Both the position numbers and the translations under genes were made by a program. 37,388 bases of DNA, from contig NZ_JADGIA010000022.1 of assembly GCF_019683635.1 (NCBI RefSeq), forward strand, positions 1 to 37,388, given 5' to 3'. The DNA comes from Thermogemmatispora sp. (GTDB taxonomy: Bacteria > Chloroflexota > Ktedonobacteria > Ktedonobacterales > Ktedonobacteraceae). The notes under the pieces were generated by a model that saw only the letters and a program-made list of their open reading frames with translations, was not told where the DNA came from and did no database searches. Shown here piece by piece: positions 1 to 9,483 of the stretch (position 1 is its first letter; each line of letters opens with the position of its first letter).

Positions 1-2684
1 ACCCGTTTAATTCGTGGGCCGCGTCCTATGTGTATATGAGCAAGGGCTACAGGCGTTGGGGTGGCGGTAGGGGTCGGTGTTGGGGTAGGAGTAACTGCCG
101 CAGTAGGGGTTGGGGTCACCGTCGGTCGCGGCGTTGGTGTTGGGGTTGGCGTTGGGCTGACAGCTGCTGTTGGAGTAGGAGTAGCTGTCACCGTCGCTGT
201 TGGGGTGGGCGTCGTCGCGGCTCCGGCGATATCGCCATAGACGATTCCGAAGCCGTTCGTGCCCACGTAGACGCGACCGTAGATACGCGGATCGCCGGTA
301 ATCGTCGTAATGTTGCCGTATTGATGCTGACTATCGTTAATCAGCACCCAGGTATTGCCCCCATCGTCGGAGCGGAAGATACCGCGTACGTTGCCGACGA
401 TTCCACTGATATAGATTGCCGGGTAGCTCTGACCGGGGGCGGGCATGCCAAAGCCGATCTTATCGGCACCGGCCAGGCTGGTCAGCTTTGTAAAGGTCTG
501 GCCACCGTCGGTTGAATGCCAGAGGCCATAGTCACTGGTCCAGGCATTGCCGCCGGCTACCCAGACATCTCCCTCGTGACCTGGCACTGCTTTCACCACC
601 ACCGAGTCGCCAGCCTGGGGCAGGCCCGTCGCCGATGAGGCGGTGAAGGTGGCACCGCCATCCGTGCTGTACCAAAACTTCCCCTGACCGTAGGCGTAGA
701 ACTTTTTCGCATTGACGCGATCCGAGGCCACAACGGCATTCTGGGGCACGTTGGCCGAGGCCACCCAGCTATTGCCATTGTCGGTCGAATAGGAGACCGG
801 CGCATTGACCGGGGCCCAAAGTACACGGCTGGCATCAGCGGCGGCGGCTACCGTGCCACCGTTCTGCGAGACGCCCGGGATATCCTTATTGCCGGCGAAC
901 CAGGTAGCGCCACCATCGTAGCTGAAAGCCGTGCTCGTCACCGGTGGGCTGGCACTTGGATTCCCGTAGCCAACGCGCACCATAAAGTTCGGGTTCTGCT
1001 CGGCGTAGTCAATGGCAGCATAGGAGCCGGCATAAGGGATGTAGTACATCTCCGAAGGTGACTTTGTGAGATCATCATGGCGGAAGCCGCTCACGTCGGC
1101 CATTGTACTGTAGAGATGAGCATTGGCCGGTGGACTCACTAAATCGGAAACGTATTCCTCCTCGATGCCAAGAGCAGTGCTCTTGAAGTTGACGATGCCG
1201 CCGTTCTGGTAGTTATCCCAGGCCGTTAGATTGTTAGTGGCGTAGAGCGTGGCGCCAGTGCCATACATCAGGCGATCCGAATTGAAGGGATCGATGTTCA
1301 TCCCCTCGATCATCCAGCCCAGCTTCACCGCTGGCACTGGTGGCACCGGGTTCTTATTGCCGAAATCGAGCCAGGGGGCGTTAGAGACATCGATCGTATA
1401 GTAAAGGTTGCGGTTTGGATAGCTGGCCCAGGTCCAGATAGGTTCCCAGGTTGTGCCACCATTCGTTGTGCGGAAGAGCTGGGCGTCGGGCCACCACGAA
1501 TTGACGCTGGCGACCACAATGGTGCCAGGATGCTGCCAGTCAACAGCCAGGCCGCCGTAGCCAAAGTAATCGTTGGCGCTATCGGAGCCAGGCACGGGGC
1601 TGATCTTTGTCCAGGTACCAGTGCTGGGTGTGAACTTCCAGACGTCGCCGCGACTCCCGTTATAGGGGCCTTCCCAGTCGCTGTAGGTTACATACAGCGT
1701 CCCCTGCGAATCGACCTTGCCCTGGTGGGGGAGATAGCCAGTAGAAGCGTCACTGGTTGTGCTCCAGGTCGCGCCGCCGGTGCAGGTCACCGTAGTACCG
1801 CTGACACTGCAGGTAGGCTCTCCCGGGATCGGGGCCCAGGTAGCTCCGGCGTCGGTGCTGCGGTAGATGTTGTAGGCCCCGCTGCGGTTATCGGCAACGC
1901 CGACATAGATGGTCTTGGTGGGGTTGCCAGGCGTGCCAGTCGAGGGATCGAAAGTCACCCAAACCACGCCCACTGGATCGCTGAGATAGCCGCTCGAATC
2001 GTTGGGATTCTCAGCAAAGGGGCCGGTGTCAGGGAAGTTGGTCACCTTGCTCCAGGTCACGCCATAGTCGGTACTGCGCCAGAGACCGTTGCCGCTGCGG
2101 GCACCGAAGTAGAGAATGGCGTCATCGTTGGGATCGACTGCCAGGCGCTCTCCCATGCCGCGCCCGGGCATGTTCCCGCCCATCTTAAAGGGCATTTGCG
2201 TGATCTGGAAGGTGTTGCCATAGTCGGTCGAGCGGAGGATGACCCCGTTCTGGTTGGTCCAGTTATTGGTATACATGCCGGCGGCAATGTAGAGGCGATT
2301 GGGCTGCACTGGGTCAGTAGCGATACTCTCAACGCCGGCCATATTCCAGTTGTCAGGAGTCACCCAGGCCATCAGTTGGGTCCAGGTGCCGGTTGAAGGG
2401 TTCCAGCGATAGGCTCCGCCAATGTCTGTGCGCGCGTAGATCAGGTCCTTCTGTTTAGGATTAAAGACGACGTCGACGACAAAGCCGCCACCACCGCCAG
2501 TCACTACATTCTGCCAGGTGTAGGGCTGGGTAGCTGCCGGCGCGGCGCTGGCAGCGCGTGAGTGTACACTGGCGAGGGTGATGGTGGGCAGAAGGATGGC
2601 GAAGAGGGCCAGCAAGGGCATGGCCCGCCGGGTCCATTTGGCCCATCTCGTCCACCTGCGGGGGGATGAAACGTGTTCTACCAT
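1..2684 (-). CDS. GH74 xyloglucanase, secreted (3' end outside window)
   Basis: Secreted endo-acting xyloglucanase or related GH74 beta-1,4-glucanase that cuts the glucan backbone of xyloglucan outside the cell. At least 894 codons are present and the frame is open to the left edge. The ATG at 2684 has an AAAGGAG box 8 bases upstream. A basic N-terminus and hydrophobic stretch (about residues 22-40) form a signal peptide. The hallmark GGGGGFVVD...[12 protein letters not shown] lies at residues 63-94, with D87 matching the family's first catalytic Asp; a second candidate is D530 in [11 protein letters not shown]. Repeated STDxGxTW-type motifs (BNR/Asp-box style) fit the twin seven-bladed propeller. 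A Pro/Thr linker runs from about residue 822 to 878. The 15 or so residues after it do not resemble the CBM2 found in the neighbouring GH9 and GH48 genes. Family assignment is strong; exact substrate is inferred. Confidence 0.9.
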   Translation of the reverse strand, partial: MVEHVSSPRRWTRWAKWTRRAMPLLALFAILLPTITLASVHSRAASAAPAATQPYTWQNVVTGGGGGFVVDVVFNPKQKDLIYARTDIGGAYRWNPSTGTWTQLMAWVTPDNWNMAGVESIATDPVQPNRLYIAAGMYTNNWTNQNGVILRSTDYGNTFQITQMPFKMGGNMPGRGMGERLAVDPNDDAILYFGARSGNGLWRSTDYGVTWSKVTNFPDTGPFAENPNDSSGYLSDPVGVVWVTFDPSTGTPGNPTKTIYVGVADNRSGAYNIYRSTDAGATWAPIPGEPTCSVSGTTVTCTGGATWSTTSDASTGYLPHQGKVDSQGTLYVTYSDWEGPYNGSRGDVWKFTPSTGTWTKISPVPGSDSANDYFGYGGLAVDWQHPGTIVVASVNSWWPDAQLFRTTNGGTTWEPIWTWASYPNRNLYYTIDVSNAPWLDFGNKNPVPPVPAVKLGWMIEGMNIDPFNSDRLMYGTGATLYATNNLTAWDNYQNGGIVNFKSTALGIEEEYVSDLVSPPANAHLYSTMADVSGFRHDDLTKSPSEMYYIPYAGSYAAIDYAEQNPNFMVRVGYGNPSASPPVTSTAFSYDGGATWFAGNKDIPGVSQNGGTVAAAADASRVLWAPVNAPVSYSTDNGNSWVASANVPQNAVVASDRVNAKKFYAYGQGKFWYSTDGGATFTASSATGLPQAGDSVVVKAVPGHEGDVWVAGGNAWTSDYGLWHSTDGGQTFTKLTSLAGADKIGFGMPAPGQSYPAIYISGIVGNVRGIFRSDDGGNTWVLINDSQHQYGNITTITGDPRIYGRVYVGTNGFGIVYGDIAGAATTPTPTATVTATPTPTAAVSPTPTPTPTPRPTVTPTPTAAVTPTPTPTPTATPTPVALAHIHIGRGPRIKR

Positions 2685-2783
2685 AGCAAGCACTCCTTTG
2701 CAGCGGTAGTCATGAAAAACAGGCTGAGCGCTCAGGCGACACACAGGCATGGGGAACCTTGCTGCTCCGGCTGCTATTGGTGA

Positions 2784-2809
2784 TGGTATCGCTCCCGGGA
2801 GCGATACCA
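2784..2809. promoter_or_regulatory. Perfect 26-bp palindrome upstream of GH74
   Basis: Each arm is TGGTATCGCTCCC or its reverse complement, with no spacer. It lies 100 bp upstream of the GH74 start, in the region divergent to the XRE regulator gene. A spacer-free palindrome with TGG...CCA ends looks like a repressor operator of the LacI kind. No T tract follows on either strand, so a terminator is less likely. The regulator is unknown. Confidence 0.5.
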
Positions 2810-2978
2810 CAAGAGCAAGGGCTGAGCAGGTAGTAGGCAGGTGGGCAGCAGAGCGCCTCCTGCTCGGGAAGCAACAGTGGGGGGAATCGGAGTGATTGAA
2901 ATGCATGAATATACAATTGAGGTTCATTGGCGCGACTAGAGGTTGCTACTGGCGGGCGGTAATGCTACAATAGCAATC

Positions 2979-3002
2979 GTAAACGGTTCCGTAATCGGTT
3001 AC
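2979..3002. promoter_or_regulatory. Tandem 12-bp operator-like units (GH74/XRE intergenic)
   Basis: Two adjoining 12-mers, GTAAACGGTTCC (2979-2990) and GTAATCGGTTAC (2991-3002), each approximate the palindrome GTAACCGGTTAC. The same tandem arrangement occurs upstream of GH48 at 12309-12344. They lie 295 bp upstream of the GH74 start and 219 bp upstream of the XRE start, so either gene could be the target. Shared control of cellulase genes is inferred. Apart from this array and the palindrome at 2784-2809, I see nothing else in 2685-3220. Confidence 0.5.
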
Positions 3003-3220
3003 ATAACGAATGAAACTGTTGTGATCTGCATTGTTAGGAAGCATCTCTCATTGTACAGCGGCAGGGCGCGGTGAGAGTGTACAATCGAAAGAGTGAGCAA
3101 TGCAGAGAGCAACGGGATGCTGTGAGGTTGCGATCAGCAAGCAAAGGCCGTCACAGAACTGCAGAGCAGGATGCTCTCAGCAGAGAAGCCAATGCTGCGA
3201 GGTCTTTGGAGGAGACACGC

Positions 3221-4513
3221 ATGCCGACCCCAAATCGTCGCCTTAGGCAGGCACGTGAACTACGAGGTTGGTCCCAGGCCAAAGTTGCGGAGCAGATTGG
3301 TACCGATGCCACCACGGTCAGCCGTTGGGAGAGAGGGTTGTTTTCTCCAACCCCCTACTTTCGTGAGAAGCTCTGTCAGCTCTTTGGCAAGAACGCCGAG
3401 GAGCTAGGGCTGCTAGACAGTGGCAAGGAGCAGCCTGGGGGGAGCGATGTCACGGCAATGGCGCCGGCGCTGGTAGGGAAGGAAGTAGGAGAGAACGGCC
3501 ATGCGCTGCCCTGGGGAATGATGCCGCCCCAAGCGCCGTCATGGCAGCAACGCACGGACACCTTTGCCTATATTTTGCAGAGTGCGGTTCATGACGTACA
3601 GGCGCATCTCCTCTGGGAAGAGGCTTATGTACGAGTGCTCCAGGGTCAGCGAGCGCAGGCCCAGCGCTCAGGGGAAGCCAGTTTGACCGCCTTCGAGCAA
3701 GTTGGGCACATGAACGCTGCCGTTCTGCGCGAGTGGTTGCAACAGCATGGGCTGCTCACCTCGTCATCGCCCCCCTCCACTCCTTCTTCGGCTGGGGTGG
3801 TCGATCCGCCTGCGTCTCAGCAGCACCAGCACTCACCAACTGCCGCGTCAGCCCCAGGGTCTGGGTCTGGGGCCTCTGAGAGACCGGTCGGAGCCATTCG
3901 TCGCTTTGGCTATGGCCGGAGCCTGGGTTTCCTCCTGGTGCTCATGATAGTGGCCGCGGTGGTTCTTTGTGGACTTTCGCTTGGCCAGCTGCAGCCTACC
4001 GTTCTTTCCTCGCCTCGCCTTGCTGGCTCAGGGCAGGATGCCCGCACTCTTGACGCAGTCCCCGCTTCTTCAACAACTACGCCGACGCTCACCACTCCGT
4101 CGGCGACGGTGGTTCCACCTGCAAAGACATCTCAGCCCACGCAGCCCCCTTCCTCCTCTACGCCTCTGGTCCAGGCCTCGCCGACCGTCGCTGCGGCCTC
4201 CGCTGCTCTGATGATTACAGTCACTCCGGGTAAACTCACACCACGTGACTGCGTCCTTGAAGCTCTTGGCTATCGTTGCACGATAACGCTGTGGCCTTTC
4301 ACTGGCCAGGCCGACAAGCTCTCCTGGCAAGCGAGTAGTCGTGATCTCCCTGTCCGTTTCAATCCGCCAGGAGGCATCTGTACCCCGGGGCAGCCGTTTG
4401 AGGTCATCACCTACATTGTGAGCAACCCTGGTCAGCAGGGTCGCCTCTTCTTTACCTTCATGATACCGTCTTCGGGCGCCACCTACACACAGATTGTGCT
4501 CTGGCAGGACTAG
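3221..4513 (+). CDS. Membrane-anchored XRE-family regulator with extracellular domain
   Basis: A 430-residue protein that probably binds DNA at its N-terminus while its C-terminus lies outside the membrane. The ATG at 3221 is preferred over upstream in-frame starts because GGAGGA sits 8 bases before it and the HTH begins at once. Residues about 7-62 are an XRE/Cro helix-turn-helix (LRQARELRGWSQAKVAEQIG...TTVSRWERG). A middle region holds an Ala/Gln-rich helical stretch. A single membrane segment lies at about 235-256, followed by a Ser/Thr/Pro linker (about 270-330) and a beta-rich domain with two or three Cys (about 331-430). It is flanked by GH74 and GH9 genes, so a role in sensing surface carbohydrate and controlling cellulases is plausible but inferred. 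The external domain was not assigned to a named family. Confidence 0.75.
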   Translation: MPTPNRRLRQARELRGWSQAKVAEQIGTDATTVSRWERGLFSPTPYFREKLCQLFGKNAEELGLLDSGKEQPGGSDVTAMAPALVGKEVGENGHALPWGMMPPQAPSWQQRTDTFAYILQSAVHDVQAHLLWEEAYVRVLQGQRAQAQRSGEASLTAFEQVGHMNAAVLREWLQQHGLLTSSSPPSTPSSAGVVDPPASQQHQHSPTAASAPGSGSGASERPVGAIRRFGYGRSLGFLLVLMIVAAVVLCGLSLGQLQPTVLSSPRLAGSGQDARTLDAVPASSTTTPTLTTPSATVVPPAKTSQPTQPPSSSTPLVQASPTVAAASAALMITVTPGKLTPRDCVLEALGYRCTITLWPFTGQADKLSWQASSRDLPVRFNPPGGICTPGQPFEVITYIVSNPGQQGRLFFTFMIPSSGATYTQIVLWQD

Positions 4514-4532
4514 CCAGCTGGGCCTAGTCGTT

Positions 4533-4568
4533 AGCACGCTTGGTTTATGTCCCTGAACCTCGCGTGCT
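4533..4568 (+). terminator. Hairpin after XRE gene, possible terminator
   Basis: AGCACGC (4533-4539) pairs with GCGTGCT (4562-4568), with a further GGTT/AACC pairing inside. It lies 20 bases after the XRE stop codon. There is no clear T tract, so intrinsic termination is uncertain. Confidence 0.35.
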
Positions 4569-4725
4569 GCTTGGTGCCCGGCGCCAGCTCAGCCGCTGCC
4601 CTTTCACTTGGCTGAAGGGTACAGGCACCTTGGTGAGCGCAGCGGAGTGCGAGGGGGGTGTAGTAGCTCTCGCTCTCTGCTGCCCGTCAGGTGCCTAGTG
4701 ACTGTCTAGCGGATGTTCTTGTGGG

Positions 4726-4767
4726 CATAGAGCTGGTGAGATACAGTATCTTTCCACCAGCTCTATG
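4726..4767. repeat. Long inverted repeat upstream of GH9
   Basis: CATAGAGCTGGTG (4726-4738) is the exact reverse complement of 4755-4767. Inside it, AGATAC (4739-4744) pairs with GTATCT (4746-4751), leaving one central A and a 3-nt asymmetry. It lies about 400 bp upstream of the GH9 start. It could be a transcript hairpin or an operator; no T tract follows. In the rest of 4514-5164 I recognise no convincing sigma-70 promoter and no gene. Confidence 0.5.
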
Positions 4768-5164
4768 AGGGAAGCCGCGATCCGCTTCCGCGGTGGCTTG
4801 AGCCTAGAGCAGGGAGGGCTGCAGTTCATGTCATAAAGGGGGTGGTCAGCATCGCAGCGCAGCCGGTGGCTCATTCGCTGCTTACTCACTGCTCACTTGC
4901 CGCAAGCTTCGCCCGGCTTGCCGGTGATAGGGAGTGTGGTGACTGGTCCAGTGAACGGGTCTGGTCAAGTGTGCTGGGGCAAGGCGAGTACGGAGATAAA
5001 GGACATCTGCTATCGCTGCCTGCATCCTGTCTCAAGGCGCGCCTGCTCATGTGTTTGTCTGTCTTTGGCTCTGTGGGCCACCTCAGAGTCTCTTCGTTCG
5101 GAGGGAGGCATTGCTCTCGCTCTGTGACAGCAGGAAGGAAGATTGCGAAAGGAATTGCAGACCT

Positions 5165-7660
5165 ATGAAAACCTTCCACCTGGGGGTACTGGTCAGGAGC
5201 AAGCTCACGCTCTCAGCGGTGGCGCTGATCGTTTTGGGGGCTTTGCTTCTGTTGACGACCTGGCTGGTCGGACCTTTTCCTCGCCCGACCTCGGTGCGCG
5301 CGGCGCCAGCCTTTAACTATGGCGAGGCGTTGCAGAAAGCCATTTACTTTTATGAGGAGCAATCGTCTGGTCCAAAGCCTTCTTGGAACCGTGTGCCCTG
5401 GATCGGCGATTCGGCGACCAAAGATGGTTCCGATGTCGGCCTCGATCTGACCGGTGGCTGGTATGATGCCGGTGACCACGTCAAGTTCGGTCTGCCGATG
5501 GCCTACACAGTGACGATGCTCTCCTGGGGGGTCATTCAATACCGCAATGCCTTCGTCCAGGATGGGCAGCTCCCCTACATCCTCAACAATATTCGCTGGG
5601 CCACGGACTACTTTATCAAGGCTCATCCTTCGCCGAATGTGCTCTATGGGCAGGTAGGCGATCCCAGTACCGACCATGCCTTCTGGGGGCCAGCTGAGGT
5701 CATGCAGATGGCCCGTCCCTCCTACAAGATTGATCCGAGCTGCCCTGGTTCCGATCTGGCCGGAGAAACCGCTGCTGCGATGGCTGCCGCTTCAATCGTC
5801 TTCCAACCAACCGATCCCTCCTATGCGAGCACGCTGCTCACCCATGCCAAGCAGCTCTACACCTTTGCCGATACTTACCGGGGCAAGTATGATGCCTGCA
5901 TTACTGCCGCCAGCGGCTACTATACTTCCTTCAGTGGCTACAACGATGAGCTGGTCTGGGGGGCGATCTGGCTCTATCTGGCCACCAACGATAGCAGCTA
6001 TCTCACAAAGGCCGAGAATTACTACAATAACCTCAGCTACCAGTCACAGACAAATGTCCACTCGTATCAGTGGACGATCAGCTGGGACGATGTCTCCTAC
6101 GGCTGCTATATCCTGATGGCCGAGATCACAGGTCAGCAGCAGTACAAAGATGACGCACAGCGCTTTCTGGATTGGTGGACAGTCGGCGTGAACGGCTCGC
6201 GGGTGACCTATTCCCCGGGCGGCGAGGCGTTCCTGAATAGCTGGGGCTCGCTGCGCTATGCTGCTAATACGGCCTTCCTGGCCCTCGTCTATGCCGACTA
6301 TCTTGGTGCGAGCAATTCGCTCTATGCCCGCTATCACGATTTTGCCGTTCAGCAGATTAATTACATTCTGGGGGCCAATCCGCGCAACTGCAGCTACATG
6401 GTAGGCTTCGGTTCCTGCTATCCCCAGACGCCACATCATCGCGAGGCGCACGATTCCTGGACAAACGATATTAACAACCCAACCTACGAGCGCCATATCC
6501 TTTACGGGGCGATGGTCGGCGGCCCCAGCTCGGCGGATGACCAGTTCAGTGATAATCGCCAGGACTATCAGACCAACGAGCCAGCTGACGATTACAATGC
6601 CGCGCTGGTAGGCGCCCTGGCCCGTCTCTACCAGGAGTACGGTGGCAGCCCGGTCTCTTCCTTGCCCGATAAGCCCAAGGATGATGATGAGATCTACGTG
6701 ACAGCGGCGGTCAACGCTTCTGGCAGCAACTTTACCGAGATCAAGGCCATCTTCATTAACAAGACTGGCTGGCCGGCCCGCGTGACCAGTAATCTCTCGC
6801 TGCGCTACTACTTTACGCTAGAGCCGGGCGTGACGCCGAGCATGCTCACGCTGAACATGAACTACACTGAGTGCGGCAACCAGCTCTCTGGGCCAACTCA
6901 GTACTCGGGCAACATTTACTATGTGACGGTAAGCTGCGCCGGCGTGCTGATCTATCCAGGCGGGCAGAGCAATTATCAGAAGCAGGTCCAGTTTCGCATT
7001 ACCAGCTCTGGGGCCTGGGACCCAACCAACGACTGGTCATATCAGGGTGTGGCGACGCCCGCCGGGGCGACGCCGGTGAAGGTGACCAACATTGTGGTCT
7101 TTGATGGGAATACCCAGGTCTGGGGGACGCAGCCCAATGGCACCGCGCCGACGCCGACGCCCGCGCCAACGGCCACAGCGACAGCGACTCCTACTGCCAC
7201 ACCGACCGCGATAGCGACCAGCACCCCGAATCCTACGCCAACACCAACACCCAGCCCGACCTCGCAGCCTACGCCGACGCCGAGTCCGACGCCGAGTCCG
7301 ACGCCAAGCCCGACGCCCACGGCGGTGGCCGGTGCTAGCTGTCGGGTGCAGTATGTGATCACGGGCCAGTGGCCGGGCGGCTTTGGCGCGGTAATCAATA
7401 TCACGAATACGGGGACGACGACGATCAACGGCTGGACGTTGCAGTTTAGTTTTGCGAATGGGCAGACGGTGACGCAGGGCTGGAACGGGAGCTTTAGCCA
7501 GTCGGGGAGCAAGGTGACGGTGACGAACCTGTCCTACAATGGGACGATTCCGCCGGGGACGACGCTGAGCAATGCGCCGGGCTTCAACGGGACGTGGACA
7601 GGGACGAATTCGCCGCCGACCTCCTTTACGCTCAACGGCGTAACCTGCAGCACCTCCTGA
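5165..7660 (+). CDS. GH9 endoglucanase with CBM3 and CBM2 (secreted)
   Basis: Secreted inverting beta-1,4-glucanase that cuts cellulose, probably processively because a CBM3c-like module follows the catalytic domain as in theme-B GH9 enzymes. The 831-residue start at 5165 begins a clear signal peptide (MKTFHLG... with a hydrophobic core at about 14-36). The catalytic domain (about 50-495) shows [16 protein letters not shown] with D101 and D104, the H424-H425-R426 substrate motif in [11 protein letters not shown], and catalytic acid E472 in [16 protein letters not shown]3 (about 508-656), a long Pro/Thr linker (about 659-721) and a C-terminal CBM2 (about 723-831) with conserved Trp and terminal Cys follow. 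The linker end and CBM2 are nearly identical in DNA to those of the GH48 gene. A modest AAAGGA lies 11 bases before the ATG; in-frame upstream ATGs lack signal-peptide logic. Confidence 0.95.
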   Translation: MKTFHLGVLVRSKLTLSAVALIVLGALLLLTTWLVGPFPRPTSVRAAPAFNYGEALQKAIYFYEEQSSGPKPSWNRVPWIGDSATKDGSDVGLDLTGGWYDAGDHVKFGLPMAYTVTMLSWGVIQYRNAFVQDGQLPYILNNIRWATDYFIKAHPSPNVLYGQVGDPSTDHAFWGPAEVMQMARPSYKIDPSCPGSDLAGETAAAMAAASIVFQPTDPSYASTLLTHAKQLYTFADTYRGKYDACITAASGYYTSFSGYNDELVWGAIWLYLATNDSSYLTKAENYYNNLSYQSQTNVHSYQWTISWDDVSYGCYILMAEITGQQQYKDDAQRFLDWWTVGVNGSRVTYSPGGEAFLNSWGSLRYAANTAFLALVYADYLGASNSLYARYHDFAVQQINYILGANPRNCSYMVGFGSCYPQTPHHREAHDSWTNDINNPTYERHILYGAMVGGPSSADDQFSDNRQDYQTNEPADDYNAALVGALARLYQEYGGSPVSSLPDKPKDDDEIYVTAAVNASGSNFTEIKAIFINKTGWPARVTSNLSLRYYFTLEPGVTPSMLTLNMNYTECGNQLSGPTQYSGNIYYVTVSCAGVLIYPGGQSNYQKQVQFRITSSGAWDPTNDWSYQGVATPAGATPVKVTNIVVFDGNTQVWGTQPNGTAPTPTPAPTATATATPTATPTAIATSTPNPTPTPTPSPTSQPTPTPSPTPSPTPSPTPTAVAGASCRVQYVITGQWPGGFGAVINITNTGTTTINGWTLQFSFANGQTVTQGWNGSFSQSGSKVTVTNLSYNGTIPPGTTLSNAPGFNGTWTGTNSPPTSFTLNGVTCSTS
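7268..7646 (+). repeat. Linker-CBM2 inverted repeat, copy 1 (GH9)
   Basis: This stretch is the reverse complement of 9498-9876 in the GH48 gene with about six base differences over about 379 bp, found by aligning the two by eye. It covers the end of the Pro/Thr linker and nearly all of CBM2. Identity extends to third codon positions and drops in the last codons and in the upstream linker, which suggests recent duplication or gene conversion. Confidence 0.9.
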
Positions 7661-7841
7661 CTGGGTAGCCTGGTCGCTCTGCGGGTTTGGCCTGTTGAGA
7701 CGAGAAGAGAGGCTCTGCTTGCCAGGTGGGCATCAAGCCAGTCAGAAGGTTAGGGGACTGAGCGGGTGAGCGCACCCAGTGAGTGGGGATGATAAGAGCA
7801 GATAAACCTCCTCTCTTCTATCCCGTCGCCTCTAGCTGCAA

Positions 7842-7890
7842 GGAAGGGGAAGAGTAGCCATCAGGCTCTCTTCCCCTTCCCTTTGTTTTG
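7842..7890 (+). terminator. Rho-independent terminator after GH9
   Basis: GGAAGGGGAAGAG (7842-7854) pairs with CTCTTCCCCTTCC (7868-7880), a perfect 13-bp stem with a 13-nt loop, followed by CTTTGTTTTG. It lies about 180 bp after the GH9 stop and before the convergent propeller gene. The rest of 7661-8097 shows no gene. Confidence 0.75.
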
Positions 7891-8097
7891 CTCGTTTGCA
7901 ACGTCCTTTCACTCAGGCTGATACGGACTGGAGCCTGCTTCTCTCGGCTTGAGAGAGAGCAGAGTCGGAGCCGGGTGAGAATTGGAAGAAAGGCATGGGC
8001 TGTGGGAAGCAGCTCCTATAGCCGTTGAGCCTTGTGGTCCTGACGCCTTTTGCCAGGGCCTCGCCCTTTCCTGGCCCGCCCCTGACCTGATGGTGCA

Positions 8098-9363
8098 TCA
8101 GGGACAGAGCACGTGGATAAAGGCGTGACCGCCGTTGCTGCGTGGAATACCAACGATCCAATACTGGCCATCGATCTGGGCGATCTGATCAAGTTCACCG
8201 GCGTTGTCCGCCGTATCCTGGAGCATCTGCCACTGATGCCCATCCCAGTGAGCAATGAAGGGCTGGAAGGCGTTGCTGTCCTCACGGACGCGCCCGACGA
8301 CCCAGACGCTGCCAGAGCTGCTGACGGCCACGCTGGCCAGCCAGTTGCTGTTGTCAGGGGGTACAGCTGGGGTATCGACGATCTTCCAGCTCTGGCCATC
8401 CCAATGTTCGCTCAGAAGGCGCTGGCTGGCGCTGCCCACTGCCCACAGGTTGCTGCTGTTGCTCCCATCGATCGCGTAAAGCATGCCACCACCGGAGGGA
8501 GTCAGATCGGGGCTAGCCACTGGATTCCAGGTCTGGCCGTTCCAATGCTCGATCACAGGCTGATTCACGCTCTTGCCGCCGCGGATCAGGCTGCCATACC
8601 CTACTGCCCAGACATCGTTGCTCGCCAGTGCCTTGACGCTGGTGAACTGGAGACCGCTCACTGGCTCGGGATGCTTGACAATGGTCCAGCGCTTGCCGTC
8701 CCAGTGCTCAATCAGTGAACTGAGTGGCCCTCGGGCAGGCACCTGGAAACCCACGGCCCAAACGTTATCGCCGGCGGTTCCCGAGACAGCTACCAGGGTA
8801 TTCTTGCCGCCGGGTGCACCGTCAGGAGCGGTTACGACGCTCCAGTTCTTGCCATCGTAATGGATGGTTATGGCATGGGAGGCGAGGCCGTTCGTCAGTT
8901 GCTCGCCCACGGCCCAAATATTATCTGGGGCGATCTCGTCGATGCTGCGCAGGTCAAGCTGGGTCGAGAGCGGACGGAAAGAGACGCTCCACTTTTTGCC
9001 GTCCCAGTGCATGATGCCAGCGCCGATGCTCCAGACATCATGCGTAGAGAGGCCCGTAATGCCAAAGCCGGTGAAGTTGGTGGACAATTCTTGAGGAGCA
9101 GCACACCATGGCCTGGCTGGTGCCTGAGCGGTGTTCTGCCCACCAGATACGGAACTGGAGCCGTGCAAGCCCTGTAGCAGGAAGAAGGCACCGCCAGCGA
9201 GGAGACAGACCACCAGAAACAAGACGGTGAGGAGCTTGATGCGGCCTCGCGAGTCGCGTCGTGGTGCTTGCTTTTCCTCTGTGGGCAGCCTGTTATCTGG
9301 CGAAGGGGGAGGGGTATGAGGTGCATAAGACGGGTAAGGTGGTGTGTGTTGTTCTTCCATCAT
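8098..9363 (-). CDS. Membrane-anchored beta-propeller-like protein (DVWAVG repeats)
   Basis: A 421-residue protein of unknown function. The start at 9363 (MMEEQ) has AGGAG 8 bases upstream. The N-terminus is Pro-rich and probably cytoplasmic (about 1-40). One membrane segment follows at about 43-64. The rest is made of six or seven repeats of about 45-50 residues, each with a DxWAVG-like strand and a HWDGxxW-like strand (for example DNIWAVG, DNVWAVG, NDVWAVG, SNLWAVG and GSVWVVG). This pattern suggests a beta-propeller displayed outside the cell. It is downstream of GH48 on the same strand but behind a strong terminator, so it may be transcribed mainly on its own. A carbohydrate or scaffold role is only suggested by the neighbours. 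Confidence 0.8.
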   Translation of the reverse strand: MMEEQHTPPYPSYAPHTPPPSPDNRLPTEEKQAPRRDSRGRIKLLTVLFLVVCLLAGGAFFLLQGLHGSSSVSGGQNTAQAPARPWCAAPQELSTNFTGFGITGLSTHDVWSIGAGIMHWDGKKWSVSFRPLSTQLDLRSIDEIAPDNIWAVGEQLTNGLASHAITIHYDGKNWSVVTAPDGAPGGKNTLVAVSGTAGDNVWAVGFQVPARGPLSSLIEHWDGKRWTIVKHPEPVSGLQFTSVKALASNDVWAVGYGSLIRGGKSVNQPVIEHWNGQTWNPVASPDLTPSGGGMLYAIDGSNSSNLWAVGSASQRLLSEHWDGQSWKIVDTPAVPPDNSNWLASVAVSSSGSVWVVGRVREDSNAFQPFIAHWDGHQWQMLQDTADNAGELDQIAQIDGQYWIVGIPRSNGGHAFIHVLCP

Positions 9364-9400
9364 GCGTTGAACTCCTGCGTTTCCAATGAATTGTTGACCT

Positions 9401-9442
9401 TAAAAATGGGTGAAGGCGGCGGAGCGCTCCGCCGCCTTCACC
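9401..9442 (-). terminator. Terminator of GH48: 34-bp perfect palindrome plus T tract
   Basis: Arms 9409-9425 (GGTGAAGGCGGCGGAGC) and 9426-9442 are exact reverse complements. Read on the minus strand, the hairpin is followed by CATTTTTAAGG, the layout of an intrinsic terminator, 42 bases after the GH48 stop. Its centre reads GGAGCGCTCC, the same core as the actinobacterial CelR operator TGGGAGCGCTCCCA. The T tract favours a terminator. Confidence 0.8.
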
Positions 9443-9483
9443 TCACCGATCTTTGGCCTCAAGCAGGCTTATACAGCTGTAGC

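Noticed and set aside
30-515. Trp/Gly/Arg-rich reading frame
   Set aside because: It is the antisense shadow of the GH74 Pro/Thr linker; the same happens opposite the GH9 and GH48 linkers.
4842-5168. Overlapping small frames upstream of GH9 on both strands
   Set aside because: No ribosome sites, no conserved motifs, and the frames contradict each other; the region looks like a leader.
9409-9442. CelR operator at the GH48 3' end
   Set aside because: The T tract and the position after the stop codon make a terminator the simpler reading; kept only as a finding.
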